DNA of 64,000 nt from Sanderia malayensis (Eukaryota; Cnidaria; Scyphozoa; Semaeostomeae; Pelagiidae): NCBI GenBank assembly GCA_013076295.1, contig RQOL01000430.1, forward strand, positions 1 through 64,000, written 5' to 3'. A model generated the notes under the pieces. It was not told where the DNA came from. It ran no database searches and saw nothing but the letters and a program-made list of their open reading frames with translations. Made by a program: the position numbers and the translations under genes. This document shows positions 39,731 through 48,489 of the stretch, in pieces. How positions within the stretch are numbered: position 1 is the first letter of the stretch; the number at the start of each line of letters is the position of its first letter.

Positions 39731-41065
39731 CTAAGAGGGTTTAAAGAGGGGCTTAAAGCCAACTAGTTCATTGTTCTTTTTAAAACGCTCCCCTTTGTCG
39801 CGAATCTTGGACACGGTTGCAGCAGAGAACACTGTGCTTGGGTCGCTGCAGCGAAACACTTTGTCGTATTGAGAATAATATTTTGCCATGTCCGTGCTTT
39901 TCCAGCCAACATGATCGGCGATCTCTGCGTATGAAACACCAAGAGAAGCCAAAGTTATAGAGCAGCCGCTTCTAAAACTATGAACGGTTTCACCTTCATG
40001 AATTGACAAGGATTTAAGGTGCTTCCGTAATCTGTTAGCTATGGCAGATCCTATGAACGGCGATGCCGAGATACAACCGTGTCGATCGGTGGTCCTGAAG
40101 AGGTAACCTTGCCTTAGATCTATATTAATTGCTTTGCAAACTGAGAGGTAACAATTGAGATTGGAAACCGGACAAACCGGGGACTCGGGAATTCTCTTTA
40201 GAGCAAATGCATTTCGATTGTTGCCGCGTAAAGTTTTCCCAAAAACTTGGTTGAATAAGAATCCATCTTGGTCAGGAAATATCAAAATATCTGAACATTT
40301 TATACGACCAAGATCTGAGCCCCTGTCGCCAGAGAAGAAATCAATGGAAAAGAAAGCTAGGTCTCTGGCGAGAATATAAAGCGTAACAGGTTTTAACTTA
40401 GGATTTTTGAGAGAATCCCTTAGATAACTGCAAAGGCCAAGAATCTTATCTAAAAATATTGGGACGGCTTGAGAGGGAGTGGTCCTGGCTTGAGTCTGTT
40501 CTTCGAGGACAATTTTGTAATAGTCCCTGACTGAGGAATGCGCAGCAGGGTTCCCAACTTGGAGATCCTCATTCCAATACGAGCCCCTACCATTCTCTTT
40601 AAAGATCGACCGCAATTTCCCGATGTTGTCATCAATAGTGCCAGCCGATAGAACAACTGGGCAGTTGCAGTTGATGGCTTTGTCGGTAGCAGCAGGACAG
40701 TTATCTGAATGACACACAGTTCTCCCGAATGAATCACGCCACACAAGGAAGTTGACAACATCAGCGGGAGAAGCGACAGCAATCGACCTTTTCTTGGTGA
40801 GAGACCATAAAAAGGACTCCAACTGCTTCTGGAGAGAACATTTTTGTCGCTCATACGGTTTCCTTGACTTGTAAGAGGATAAAGAGGTTAAACGAGCTTT
40901 AATCTTTTCTTCATCAACGTGAACAAATTTTGGAGGACAGGCAGGTGGGATGACGATCCGCTCAAATCCACACTTTTGGCAGAAGTTGTGATCCATATCA
41001 TTGGGGTATCCGCATTTGGAGCATTTAATTGCGGGTTTCCATAAACGCGGTACTTCAGGGCGATC
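39731..41065 (-). CDS. Tyrosine recombinase (integrase) of the Ngaro-type element
   Basis: 444 codons from the acceptor CCTTTCCTCAG|GAT at 41066/41065 to the stop at 39731; the first internal ATG is at 40996. Beginning at the splice site gives a complete C15-X2-C18-X10-C29-X2-C32 zinc ribbon, which an ATG start at 40996 would cut in half. A second Cys/His cluster lies at 118-135, followed by a core-binding region. The catalytic domain has R248 (SGDRGSDLGRIKCSDI), H362-x-x-R365 (HSFRSG), H385 (DHVGWKS) and nucleophile Y396/Y397 (AKYYSQY), so the R-H-R-H-Y set is complete. It replaces the DDE integrase of LTR elements and should integrate a circular cDNA by strand exchange without target duplication. 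The insertion junctions of this copy fit that. It is not a phage or Crypton-only gene, because RT lies directly upstream on the same strand. Confidence 0.92.
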   Translation of the reverse strand, partial: DRPEVPRLWKPAIKCSKCGYPNDMDHNFCQKCGFERIVIPPACPPKFVHVDEEKIKARLTSLSSYKSRKPYERQKCSLQKQLESFLWSLTKKRSIAVASPADVVNFLVWRDSFGRTVCHSDNCPAATDKAINCNCPVVLSAGTIDDNIGKLRSIFKENGRGSYWNEDLQVGNPAAHSSVRDYYKIVLEEQTQARTTPSQAVPIFLDKILGLCSYLRDSLKNPKLKPVTLYILARDLAFFSIDFFSGDRGSDLGRIKCSDILIFPDQDGFLFNQVFGKTLRGNNRNAFALKRIPESPVCPVSNLNCYLSVCKAINIDLRQGYLFRTTDRHGCISASPFIGSAIANRLRKHLKSLSIHEGETVHSFRSGCSITLASLGVSYAEIADHVGWKSTDMAKYYSQYDKVFRCSDPSTVFSAATVSKIRDKGERFKKNNELVGFKPLFKPS

Positions 41066-41188
41066 CTGAGGAAAGGGATAACAAATGAAACAAGAAAAGA
41101 CAAGGCTTATTTTAGCGCTAATATTCCTTTCAATCTACCACCAAAACCAACAGTTTTACAAGCGTCTGCGTTATACATAACTGATGAG
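41066..41188 (-). other. RT-YR spacer with strong 3' splice site
   Basis: 123 bp between the RT stop and the YR exon. On the minus strand it ends in a long pyrimidine tract (TTTGTTATCCCTTTCCTCAG) directly before the YR exon. The tract plus the completed zinc ribbon downstream are the reasons to place the exon start here. Confidence 0.6.
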
Positions 41189-43381
41189 TTAGAAGTTCAG
41201 TCTAAAAGCATAAAGGTTCCAGGGCAAGGGCCTTGTGTGCCAGTCCTGAGTCTTATCAGGAGGAAACCATATTATACCTGGCTGACCCTTGCTTCCAAGG
41301 AGAATGCTGTCTACAGAATAGGATACCAACAGCGGCCACCAATATTTCTTAGGGGAGACATCAGGGGCAACGAGGGTCAACTGCATCTTGAACGAGCCAA
41401 AGAAATTCAGTAATGGGCCAATGAGGATGAACGGTGGAAACACGTAATAGTTCTCCGTTGCTGAAAGGGACTGTGCAAAGACATTTACACCATCAGAACC
41501 TGGACAAGGAACGGGGGAGAAGAACCTCAACGGGTGGCCATTCCTGTGTGTGCGCACATTGGAAGGAGTAGCCATTAGATCCACATCATGAGGACCATAT
41601 CTTCGGTCCACTATTGCCCAGATATCCTCTGAGAGACGACAGTCGATATCTGCTCGGAACCTGGAAGGAGCATCGGCCTCCATCAAGGCTGAGGGCGTAT
41701 AAACCAACTGAAGAGATATGTCCAGCTTCAGGCACATTCGAAATATGTTTTTTATCTCGTCATTGAGCTGGCTATTCTTCCCACCTTCGTTATTCCATGC
41801 CGCAATCAGATTTTTGTTATCAACATACGCATCAACCCGGACATTTGACAGATGGTGGCTGAAAGTTAACAAGGTATTGTGAAGAGCCTTCGCTTCTTTC
41901 ACCGCTATAACTGATGATCGATCTTCAGACTTCCAATAGTCACGAGATTGCAGGTTACCCTCCGGTAGAGACAGTATACCTCCCCAGCCTGAGTTTGATG
42001 CATCTGAGCATAATTGAACACTGTAATGTTTCTCATCTCTCCAAGGGAGGCATTCTTTCCAAGTGTCCAGAAAACGCCATTCTTCCAGCTCTTCTCTCAG
42101 AGAATTAGAGACAGATACAGCCTTCGAATTTCGCAAGCCTCTACTGATGTGTCGATTCACTTCACGAACAAATAATTTCGCAGCGGGGATTGCCAAAGAA
42201 AATGAAACCGCTTTCCCAGCAAATCGCTGAAGAGTGTTAACCGTGACACATTTAGAGCTGATGATGGATTCCCTGAGCTCTGCGAAACTCTTTTTTTTGT
42301 CTTCAGGGAGAACAAATGCTTGACGTGTTGAATCGCATATGAAGCCAAGGAATAACAGAGATTTTACCGGTCGCAGAACTGATTTCCGCAGCCCTATAAA
42401 GTAGCCACAATGAACCAAAGTCAACGCTGTAATGAATGCTGCTCCCTCGGATAGCTCCAAATTCGACCAGACCGTAATAAATGCGTTAGTCGGGCGAAGC
42501 TGACCAACATGCCGATCATCAATATATTGAGTTAATGGTACATTCTGGGCTCTAATGAAGCTTGAGACACCCAAGCCTACTGTTTGGTACACATACGCAC
42601 TTGGGCTCCATCCAAAAGGCAAGGTTTTGTAAACGAACAACCAATCCTTCCAAGCAAGGCCAAAAAATTTACAGCTCTCCTTAGATAGCCGTACGTGATC
42701 ATAGCCAGACTTGTCATCTAGCTTCACTTGGAAGTGCCCCTCGCCGACATATCGGGGTAAATCGGTTATGGGGTCAAAACAAATTGGGGGACCTTTCGTC
42801 CATAAGTTGAGGAAGCGCTCATCATGACATAGCCTAGGCTTGGAGGGCTCGATAGTCATGGGCATTACCAGGTACGGTGGAGTACATTCCCCCAGTTTTC
42901 CCCAAACAGCCAGCGAGCCATTCGATACCCTTTCAATTATCGTGTGCGATATGAAATCTTCATACTCATCGCAACTCTTGCTGTTTGGAAGAAACATACT
43001 TGGCGGAGTCGGACTGTTGTATTTTACACCTTTGAATTCTCCATTAAAAGGCTTCATGAAATCGAAGACTGACACTCCGTCTGTGATATATTTCATGATC
43101 TCGTCCTTTTTGTGGTATCCCTCTAAGACAAAATGCCAGGATTCTAAATGGTTATGAAGCTCTCCCGCAACAAAATAATCTGGGTCTCTGAACACTACGT
43201 CACGAGCAGATGTTTTCCGAATACCGTTTTTTGTGTCCCAGACGGATTTCAAATCTCGCTGTGTGGCCAGGGTGCAGGGCAACCCCTCAATGTCACACCA
43301 TTTGATTTCACCAGTCTGCCTAATTCCAATTCCTCTGCATAGATCTGCAATGGCCTCATCGAATGACGAGGCTTTTTGAAG
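41189..43381 (-). CDS. pol: Reverse transcriptase - RNase H of the Ngaro-type element
   Basis: Open for 730 codons from the splice acceptor at 43382 to TAA at 41189; no ATG lies near the start, which supports entry by splicing. RT fingers/palm: the TIEPSKPRLCHDERFLN block (~176-192), the catalytic KLDDKSGYDHV (Asp 222/223), LPFGWSPSAYVYQ (~254-266) and the YIDD box at 286-289. RNase H follows: D460 (LCSDASNSGWGG), E496 (VKEAKALHN), D521 (YVDNKNL) and D570 (EADAPSR), so all four acidic residues are present. The C-terminal ~150 residues (DVDLMATPSNV, PVPCPGSDGVNVF, YVFPPFILIGPLL, YWWPLL) match the distinctive tail of DIRS/Ngaro RNase H regions. The enzyme copies element RNA into circular cDNA. 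No protease or methyltransferase was seen. It is followed after ~120 bp by the YR exon. Confidence 0.93.
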   Translation of the reverse strand, partial: LQKASSFDEAIADLCRGIGIRQTGEIKWCDIEGLPCTLATQRDLKSVWDTKNGIRKTSARDVVFRDPDYFVAGELHNHLESWHFVLEGYHKKDEIMKYITDGVSVFDFMKPFNGEFKGVKYNSPTPPSMFLPNSKSCDEYEDFISHTIIERVSNGSLAVWGKLGECTPPYLVMPMTIEPSKPRLCHDERFLNLWTKGPPICFDPITDLPRYVGEGHFQVKLDDKSGYDHVRLSKESCKFFGLAWKDWLFVYKTLPFGWSPSAYVYQTVGLGVSSFIRAQNVPLTQYIDDRHVGQLRPTNAFITVWSNLELSEGAAFITALTLVHCGYFIGLRKSVLRPVKSLLFLGFICDSTRQAFVLPEDKKKSFAELRESIISSKCVTVNTLQRFAGKAVSFSLAIPAAKLFVREVNRHISRGLRNSKAVSVSNSLREELEEWRFLDTWKECLPWRDEKHYSVQLCSDASNSGWGGILSLPEGNLQSRDYWKSEDRSSVIAVKEAKALHNTLLTFSHHLSNVRVDAYVDNKNLIAAWNNEGGKNSQLNDEIKNIFRMCLKLDISLQLVYTPSALMEADAPSRFRADIDCRLSEDIWAIVDRRYGPHDVDLMATPSNVRTHRNGHPLRFFSPVPCPGSDGVNVFAQSLSATENYYVFPPFILIGPLLNFFGSFKMQLTLVAPDVSPKKYWWPLLVSYSVDSILLGSKGQPGIIWFPPDKTQDWHTRPLPWNLYAFRLNF

Positions 43382-43641
43382 CTAAGGAATTCGAAAGTAA
43401 GTGTTAGGAACAAGACACTCGAGGGGTGGACCTGCAACCTAGCCAGCCAGAACGAAACCGAAGTCCCGTATAAAGCCCTTAGATAGACCCCAGATGGCTA
43501 GGAAGAGGGTTCCTTGAGCGAATTGGATCCCGCTCCACGCTACTCTTTAAAATAACCTAGATTGCGAGAATTATGGAAAAATTGTTGGCAAAGCCTTGAA
43601 ACGAAACCTAAGTAAGTCAAAGCACCTCTCGACAGCATTGG

Positions 43642-43674
<33 letters not shown>

Positions 43675-44008
43675 CTTTAATTTTCCTTCTTCTTGTGAAA
43701 TATACTGCTGAAACAATCAATTTTAGTACTGATCAAGTCAAATAGGAACGGCTGGCAAATGTAAAATATTTCCGTTCTCCAAACTGCACAGCACAGAAGA
43801 GGAACCGAAACTCCTTTTCTCGGTTCGAGATAGCGAGTAGTAAAAATACACAAATACTAAATGAATTCCGAGATGGGAGGTAATATTATTATATATTATA
43901 ACTACAATAGAATATTATAACTATGTTTGTCCTAACGAACTTCAACATTCATAATTTAAAGATAACACAAAGACAAGGCAGAATCGTGTTCACAAGGAAA
44001 AAACAACG
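43382..44008 (-). other. Gag-RT spacer with poly(A) tract and RT splice acceptor
   Basis: 627 bp after the Gag stop with no recognisable coding. It contains a 32-bp poly(A) run on the element strand (poly(T) at 43643-43674). It ends with a good 3' splice site: branch-point-like TTCCTAAC, then a pyrimidine-rich stretch and CCTTAG at 43382. The AG overlaps an in-frame TAG that would otherwise close the RT frame, so the RT frame opens exactly where an exon would start. No strong donor was seen in or just after gag. Confidence 0.55.
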
Positions 44009-44644
44009 TCAATTGTTCTTAGCAACCGGACCACGGGGTCCTCTAAAACCATTCCTTCTGCTGAAGCAGTAAGGGGCTGTATGTCCTTGCATATTGCAGT
44101 AATTGCAAAACCTACGCTGCCTTCTTGATCCACGCATAGGGCCGTGCTGTGAATGACCTGCCAAATGGGGCTGAAAACCGTATGGAGCGTATGGACTTCC
44201 GAGGCCCATATTGATGGGCGGAAGAAACGGCGGGGCAGATGCCTGTGGTTGGAATGGCTGCGTTGCAGGGGTGGTTGATGCAGCAGGTGGCATACTGACA
44301 TTCTTCTCTTTAAAAGTTTTATCAATTTTCGCAACTGAATCGATGATTCGATCATAATCTTTTCCACCCAGCAAAGATAGAACATAATCCCTGAACTGTT
44401 CCACTGGCTTGTCTACACGTTCCTGAAGGATGGTATGTACGCCACTGTAATATTCTGCCTTTTTATCGTTGGTTTCTTGACTTATTGTCCTTAGCTGGCT
44501 GACCTTCTGAAGCACCTGGTACTTGTCATAGTCTCCAATCTGCCTTGCTGAATACTGGCAAATATCCTTCTTAACCGAGTCAACTGTTGGCTTGTGGGAC
44601 CGCTCAAGTGCTGCAATCCGATTAAGCAGATTTGCCATTTCACC
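44009..44644 (-). CDS. gag: Gag-like protein with CCHC zinc knuckle (exon 2)
   Basis: 211 codons from the splice acceptor; the first internal ATG is at 44638 (MANLLNRIAALERSHKP). The N-terminal half is charged and probably helical (residues ~1-115 from that Met). A Pro/Gly/Ala-rich linker follows (~117-165). A retroviral-type zinc knuckle, C178-X2-C181-X4-H186-X4-C191, sits in a basic Arg/Gly-rich tail. This is the nucleocapsid layout expected to bind element RNA and build a cytoplasmic particle. It lies upstream of RT on the same strand, as in Ngaro elements. With the leader exon the protein would be 257 residues. The exon starts at the acceptor CCAG|GGT at 44645/44644; translation from 44638 alone is the alternative. 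Confidence 0.82.
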   Translation of the reverse strand, partial: GEMANLLNRIAALERSHKPTVDSVKKDICQYSARQIGDYDKYQVLQKVSQLRTISQETNDKKAEYYSGVHTILQERVDKPVEQFRDYVLSLLGGKDYDRIIDSVAKIDKTFKEKNVSMPPAASTTPATQPFQPQASAPPFLPPINMGLGSPYAPYGFQPHLAGHSQHGPMRGSRRQRRFCNYCNMQGHTAPYCFSRRNGFRGPRGPVAKNN

Positions 44645-46549
44645 CTGGCAGCAAAAAGAAAGTATTAACTACACAGCACACTTAATACACATGGCAGGTT
44701 ACAAAAAGCCAGACACATGAAAACTCTGTGAGATTGTCAGAGTGATAAGGCTTACCCCAAGCCCTCACCACAGCACAAGGTATTGCCTATGCCAGAGGCT
44801 TTCCCTTATTTTAATAATCTTTTAATCCAACGAAATGTATTGCAGAGTATAATGGCATCTTCTCTAAATAGGACCATTTCCATAGCATACGGTAAATGTG
44901 GCAGACTTTTACCAATAAATTATCAACCCGACAGAAAAGAGATGAATTCGGGTGGCAAAAATGACCCCAGTGAGCCATAACCAAATGATAAATCTCTTAG
45001 GAAATTCAATCAGGCAACAAGAATAACGTGGCAATAAGGCATGCAAGCAAACACTAATAGGTAAATCACCCACCAGTTGTGGTGAATGATAACTTTTGAA
45101 ACCACAACAGACAATAAACGATAACTGAAGGGAGAAGTCAACAAAGTTAATTAATGCATCCGGCTGGGCCATCATTATTAAAATTACGCAAAAATTTGGT
45201 AGCCAGGTTGTCACAAATTACAGAAACAGACTTTGATAGTGCCAACATTACTATGTACCAGCAAGACCTACAGACAAATAGGCAAATCTACTTATGCCCA
45301 ATAGTTGGTCAGCAAAAATACAAGAATTTACCTCAACTGGGTAAATTTATGAAACTGTGCACCATTAGGCCATCAAACAGATCAACATTATTCAATGATA
45401 GAGCTACCCGACCAATAATGGCATATGATAATCAATTGTCAGTGTCGGTAGGCCAACATGATGAAATCGTAACAAATTAAATTACGCACCAACTGGGCAG
45501 ACATTGTGTAATTACCTACACACTCCAGTTGGGCCAACACAATTAAATTACGCACCAACTGGGCAAACATTGTATAATTACTTATGCACTTCAGCTGGGC
45601 CAACACAATTAAATTACACACCAACTGGGCAAACATGGTATAATTACTTACGCACTTCAGTTGGGCAAACACAAATAAATTAGGCACCAACTGGGCAAAC
45701 ATTGTATAATTACTTACGCACTTCAGTTGGGCAAACACAAATAAATTAGGCACCAACTGGGCAAACATTGTATAATTACTTACGCACTTCAGTTGGGCAA
45801 ACACAAATAAATTAGGCACCAACTGGGCAAACATTGTATAATTACTTACGCACTTCAGTTGGGCAAACACAAATAAATTAGGCACCAACTGGGCAAACAT
45901 TGTATAATTACTTACGCACTTCAGTTGGGCAAACACAAATAAATTAGGCACCAACTGGGCAAACATTGTATAATTACTTACGCACTTCAGTTGGGCAAAC
46001 ACAAATAAATTAGGCACCAACTGGGCAAACATTGTATAATTACTTACGCACTTCAGTTGGGCAAACACAAATAAATTAGGCACCAACTGGGCAAACATTG
46101 TATAAATACTTACGCACTTCAGTTGGGCAAACACAAATAAATTAGGCACCAAACAGGCAAACATCTTTAATCAAATTAATATGCACTTCAGTTGGGCCAA
46201 CACAATAAAATTTAGCATCAACTGGCAAAAACATATGAAAGATTTTACACCTTCAGCAATTCTAGCAGTTGACCCACTATGAATAAAACATGAATGAAAT
46301 GGGCAAACATTTCACAACCTAAGCGTTACCTACGCCAAGGGAAACAAAATAAATGTGCTGGGTAAATGCGCTGTATAAATGTGCATGAATACAGGTAAGA
46401 AAGTAGACCTGTAAACATAATAGTTAATTTTTTAGCTTTTAAACAAAAGTAAAGTCGTAGCCCAGCCAGAGACCCACAACGTACGAGACCAGCGATGCTG
46501 CACGTGGCAGAGAAGAAAGACGTTCCAGAAGAAAGTAGAAAAAACTTAC
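44645..46549 (-). other. Predicted intron 1 of the element
   Basis: 1905 bp from GTAAGT to a pyrimidine-rich acceptor (CTTTCTTTTTGCTGCCAG). It joins the leader exon to Gag in frame. Most of it is the 66-bp minisatellite at about 45477-46215 and more diverged similar sequence (45160-45480). The remaining parts (44645-45160 and 46215-46549) show no ORF with a recognisable family. An alternative donor-like GGGGTAAGCC lies near 44750. Confidence 0.65.
45477..46215 (-). repeat. 66-bp minisatellite in intron 1, about 11 copies
   Basis: TTGGGC (or CTGGGC) marks units at 45529, 45595, 45661, 45727, 45793, 45859, 45925, 45991, 46057 and 46123, always 66 bp apart, with a last unit at 46192. Units from 45661 to 46123 are nearly identical; the outer ones are diverged. 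Each unit is itself a dimer of related ~33-bp halves (CACCAACTGGGCAAACA and CACTTCAGTTGGGCAAACA). Because 66 is a multiple of three, one minus frame stays open for 241 codons (46164-45439) as 22-residue repeats. I treat this as a by-product, since it lies inside a well-supported intron. Confidence 0.9.
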
Positions 46550-46687
46550 ATTTGCTTCTTGTGGTGCCGGTGCGGCGTCGTTGTTAACGTTATTATCACC
46601 AGCTTGAGCTTGCCCTAAGGCAAGGGCCTCCTGTAAAGCTTCTTGCCCGGGCTGAACGGGAGCCTGCTGTTGTTGAGCTTGAGCCAT
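46550..46687 (-). CDS. Leader exon, Q/A-rich N-terminus shared by element proteins (predicted)
   Basis: Forty-six codons from the ATG at 46687, rich in Gln and Ala (starts MAQAQQQQAPVQPGQ, ends APAPQEAN). The exon stops at a strong 5' splice site, AAT|GTAAGT, with GT at 46549-46548, exactly on a codon boundary (phase 0). Reading through would give a different 36-residue tail that resembles nothing and ends at 46439. The best partner is the 3' splice site before Gag at 44645, which keeps frame (GGT GAA ATG). The exon also fits, in phase, the acceptors before RT (43382) and YR (41066). Its role is unknown; low-complexity Q/A segments often occur in assembly or interaction regions of Gag-like proteins. 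The start is the first ATG after the proposed transcription start. Confidence 0.7.
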
Positions 46688-46739
46688 TTTCTTTGGTCAG
46701 CGATGAGTCTTCAAATTTTAGTATCGAAAACACCGCAGG

Positions 46740-46921
46740 TATACGTCTTGTTGCTTGAAAGGGCAGAAACCAAGTGGATTCGAGCTTAAATATGCCTCCT
46801 GGTCCCCAGGGACCCGCGAGTGAATGCAAAGCGACAATTTAGGCCATTTTGGACCACAGGGAATAACTTGATCGAGGCCCAATTTGAAAACGAGGGCGCT
46901 CCAGCCAGTGAGAATAGTAAC
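46740..46921 (-). repeat. A1, 5' split direct repeat
   Basis: 182 bp, identical to A2 at 39305-39486. As the 5' end of the element it probably carries the promoter. Its outer end is the half-site AGAATAG-TAAC (46911-46921), after which satellite resumes with GTTCTTTCC. A 77-codon ORF starting at 46829 runs through it but lies mostly upstream of the likely transcription start. It is duplicated in A2 simply because the repeat is. Confidence 0.92.
46785..46792 (-). promoter_or_regulatory. Possible TATA box of the element
   Basis: TATTTAAG on the minus strand inside A1, about 98 bp upstream of the leader-exon ATG at 46687. Initiation ~30 bp downstream would fall near 46755-46760 and give a short 5' UTR. 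A2 contains the same motif. Only a motif match supports it. Confidence 0.35.
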
Positions 46922-48389
46922 GTTCTTTCCACAATTTACGCATAAATCCCCATAACCACAGTTCAAACTCTTTAAAATACACTAATACTTACTGGTTTTC
47001 AGTGATATGAATATTCATTCCCACAAGTTAACACATGAATCCGGTAATAACGTTCATTCCCACAATTTACACATGAATCCACGTAATTTAAGGTAAAACA
47101 TAATAAAGTAGACCTTAATTTACATGTTTTTAGTGATAATTACATCTATTCCCACAATTTACAATGAATCCGATACTAAAATTTATTCTCACGATTTTCA
47201 AATGAATCCACGTAACCACAACTAAAACTATATGGAATGCATCTTTGGTTACGCCTTTTCACTGATATTGACACCCATTCCCACACTTTACGCATGAATC
47301 CATGTAACTGCAGCTTAAAGGTATTAAAAAACACCCTTATTTACTTGTTTTCAGTGATATTAACATTTATTCCCACAATTTACATATGAATCCGATATTA
47401 ACGTTCGTTCCCACAATTTACGCATGAGTCCCCATAACTACTGCTCACACTAGTTAAGATACCCCCTTATTTACTGGTTTTCAGTGATATTAGCTAACAT
47501 TCATTCCAACAATTTAGACATAAATCAGATATTAACGTTCATTCCCATAATTTACACATGAAGCCCATTATAACCTTTTTTCTCACAATTTACACATTAA
47601 TCCACGTAATTTCAGCTAAAACATAATAAATTACACCTTTATCTACATGTTTTTAGTGATAATTACATCTGTTCCCACAATTTACAATGAATCCGATATT
47701 AAAATTAATTCCCACAATTTTCAAATGAATCCACGTAACCACAGCTAAAGCTATATGGAATGCATCTTTGGTTACCTATTTTAACTGATGTTGACACCCA
47801 TTCCCACACTTTGCGCATGAACCCAAGTAACTGCAGCTAAAAGGTATTATAAAACACCCTTATTTACTTGTTTTCAGTGATATTAACATGTATTTTCAAA
47901 ATTTACACATGAATCCGATATTAACGTTCATTCCCACATTTTACACATGAATCCGATATGAACGTTCCTTCCCACAATTTATGCATAAATCCCCATAACT
48001 ACTGCTCACACTCTTTATAATACACCGTTATTTATTTGTTTTCAATGATATTAACATTCATTCCCACAATTTAAACATGAATCCGATATTAACGTTCATT
48101 CCCACACTTTACACATGAATCCGATATGAACGTTCCTTCCCACAATTTATGGATAAATCCCCATAACTACTGCTCACACTCTTTAAAATACACCGTTATT
48201 TATATGTTTTCAGTGATATTAACGTTCACTCCCACAAGTTAACACATGAATCCTATAATAACCTTCATTCCCACAATTTACACATGAATCCACGTAATTT
48301 CAGCAAAAACATAATAAAGTACAACTTTATTTACATAATTTTAGTGATAATTACACCTGTTCCCACAATTTACAATGGATCCGATATTA
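46922..48389 (+). repeat. Satellite array, block 4
   Basis: Satellite resumes with GTTCTTTCCACAATTTACG, the exact continuation of the copy interrupted at 39163; compare the intact copy at 30805-30830. Then it follows ~30814-31240 and later ~28190-28810 in sequence. No gene is seen. It ends at the assembly gap. Confidence 0.93.
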
Positions 48390-48489
48390 NNNNNNNNNNN
48401 NNNNNNNNNNNNNNNNNNNNNNNNNNNNNNNNNNNNNNNNNNNNNNNNNNNNNNNNNNNNNNNNNNNNNNNNNNNNNNNNNNNNNNNNN
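48390..48489. other. Assembly gap of 100 N
   Basis: Exactly 100 N, the conventional placeholder length. The real distance and content are unknown. Satellite is present on both sides. An apparent 89-codon ORF across it (48284-48553) has no meaning. Confidence 0.99.

Larger units (their letters stand above)
39158..46921 (-). mobile_element. Ngaro-type tyrosine-recombinase retrotransposon, complete
   Basis: Full-length YR retrotransposon read on the minus strand: A1 repeat (46921-46740), Q/A leader exon, Gag with zinc knuckle, RT plus RNase H, tyrosine recombinase, then B1 (39548-39481), A2 (39486-39305), a 79-bp spacer and B2 (39225-39158). The A1...B1-A2-B2 order of split direct repeats is diagnostic of Ngaro/PAT-like elements. 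DIRS1-type inverted termini and a methyltransferase domain were not seen. Both repeat pairs are identical between copies (182/182 and 68/68), all frames are open and catalytic motifs are present, so the copy looks young and possibly competent. Coding GC is much higher than in the satellite. The ends fuse to satellite at a shared ATAGTAAC with no other duplication. It splits a copy of the 8.35-kb HOR. Confidence 0.93.

Noticed and set aside
40450..40854. 134-codon minus ORF and other overlapping frames within YR and RT
   Set aside because: Shadows of the real frames; no motif.
44783..45480. Plus-strand ORFs of 65 and 108 codons in the intron region
   Set aside because: Antisense to the element, with no family features; they run through diverged minisatellite.
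45439..46164. 241-codon repeat protein
   Set aside because: The open frame follows from the 66-bp unit being divisible by three, and it lies in a well-supported intron. Kept only as a finding.
46596..46829. 77-codon ORF through A1, with a related 66-codon ORF in A2
   Set aside because: It overlaps the leader exon in another frame and probably starts upstream of transcription initiation. It is present twice only because the repeat is.
39158..46921. LTR retrotransposon, Crypton or DIRS1-type element
   Set aside because: There are no long terminal direct repeats at both ends and no DDE integrase; RT is present, which excludes Crypton; termini are not inverted and no methyltransferase domain was seen, unlike DIRS1.
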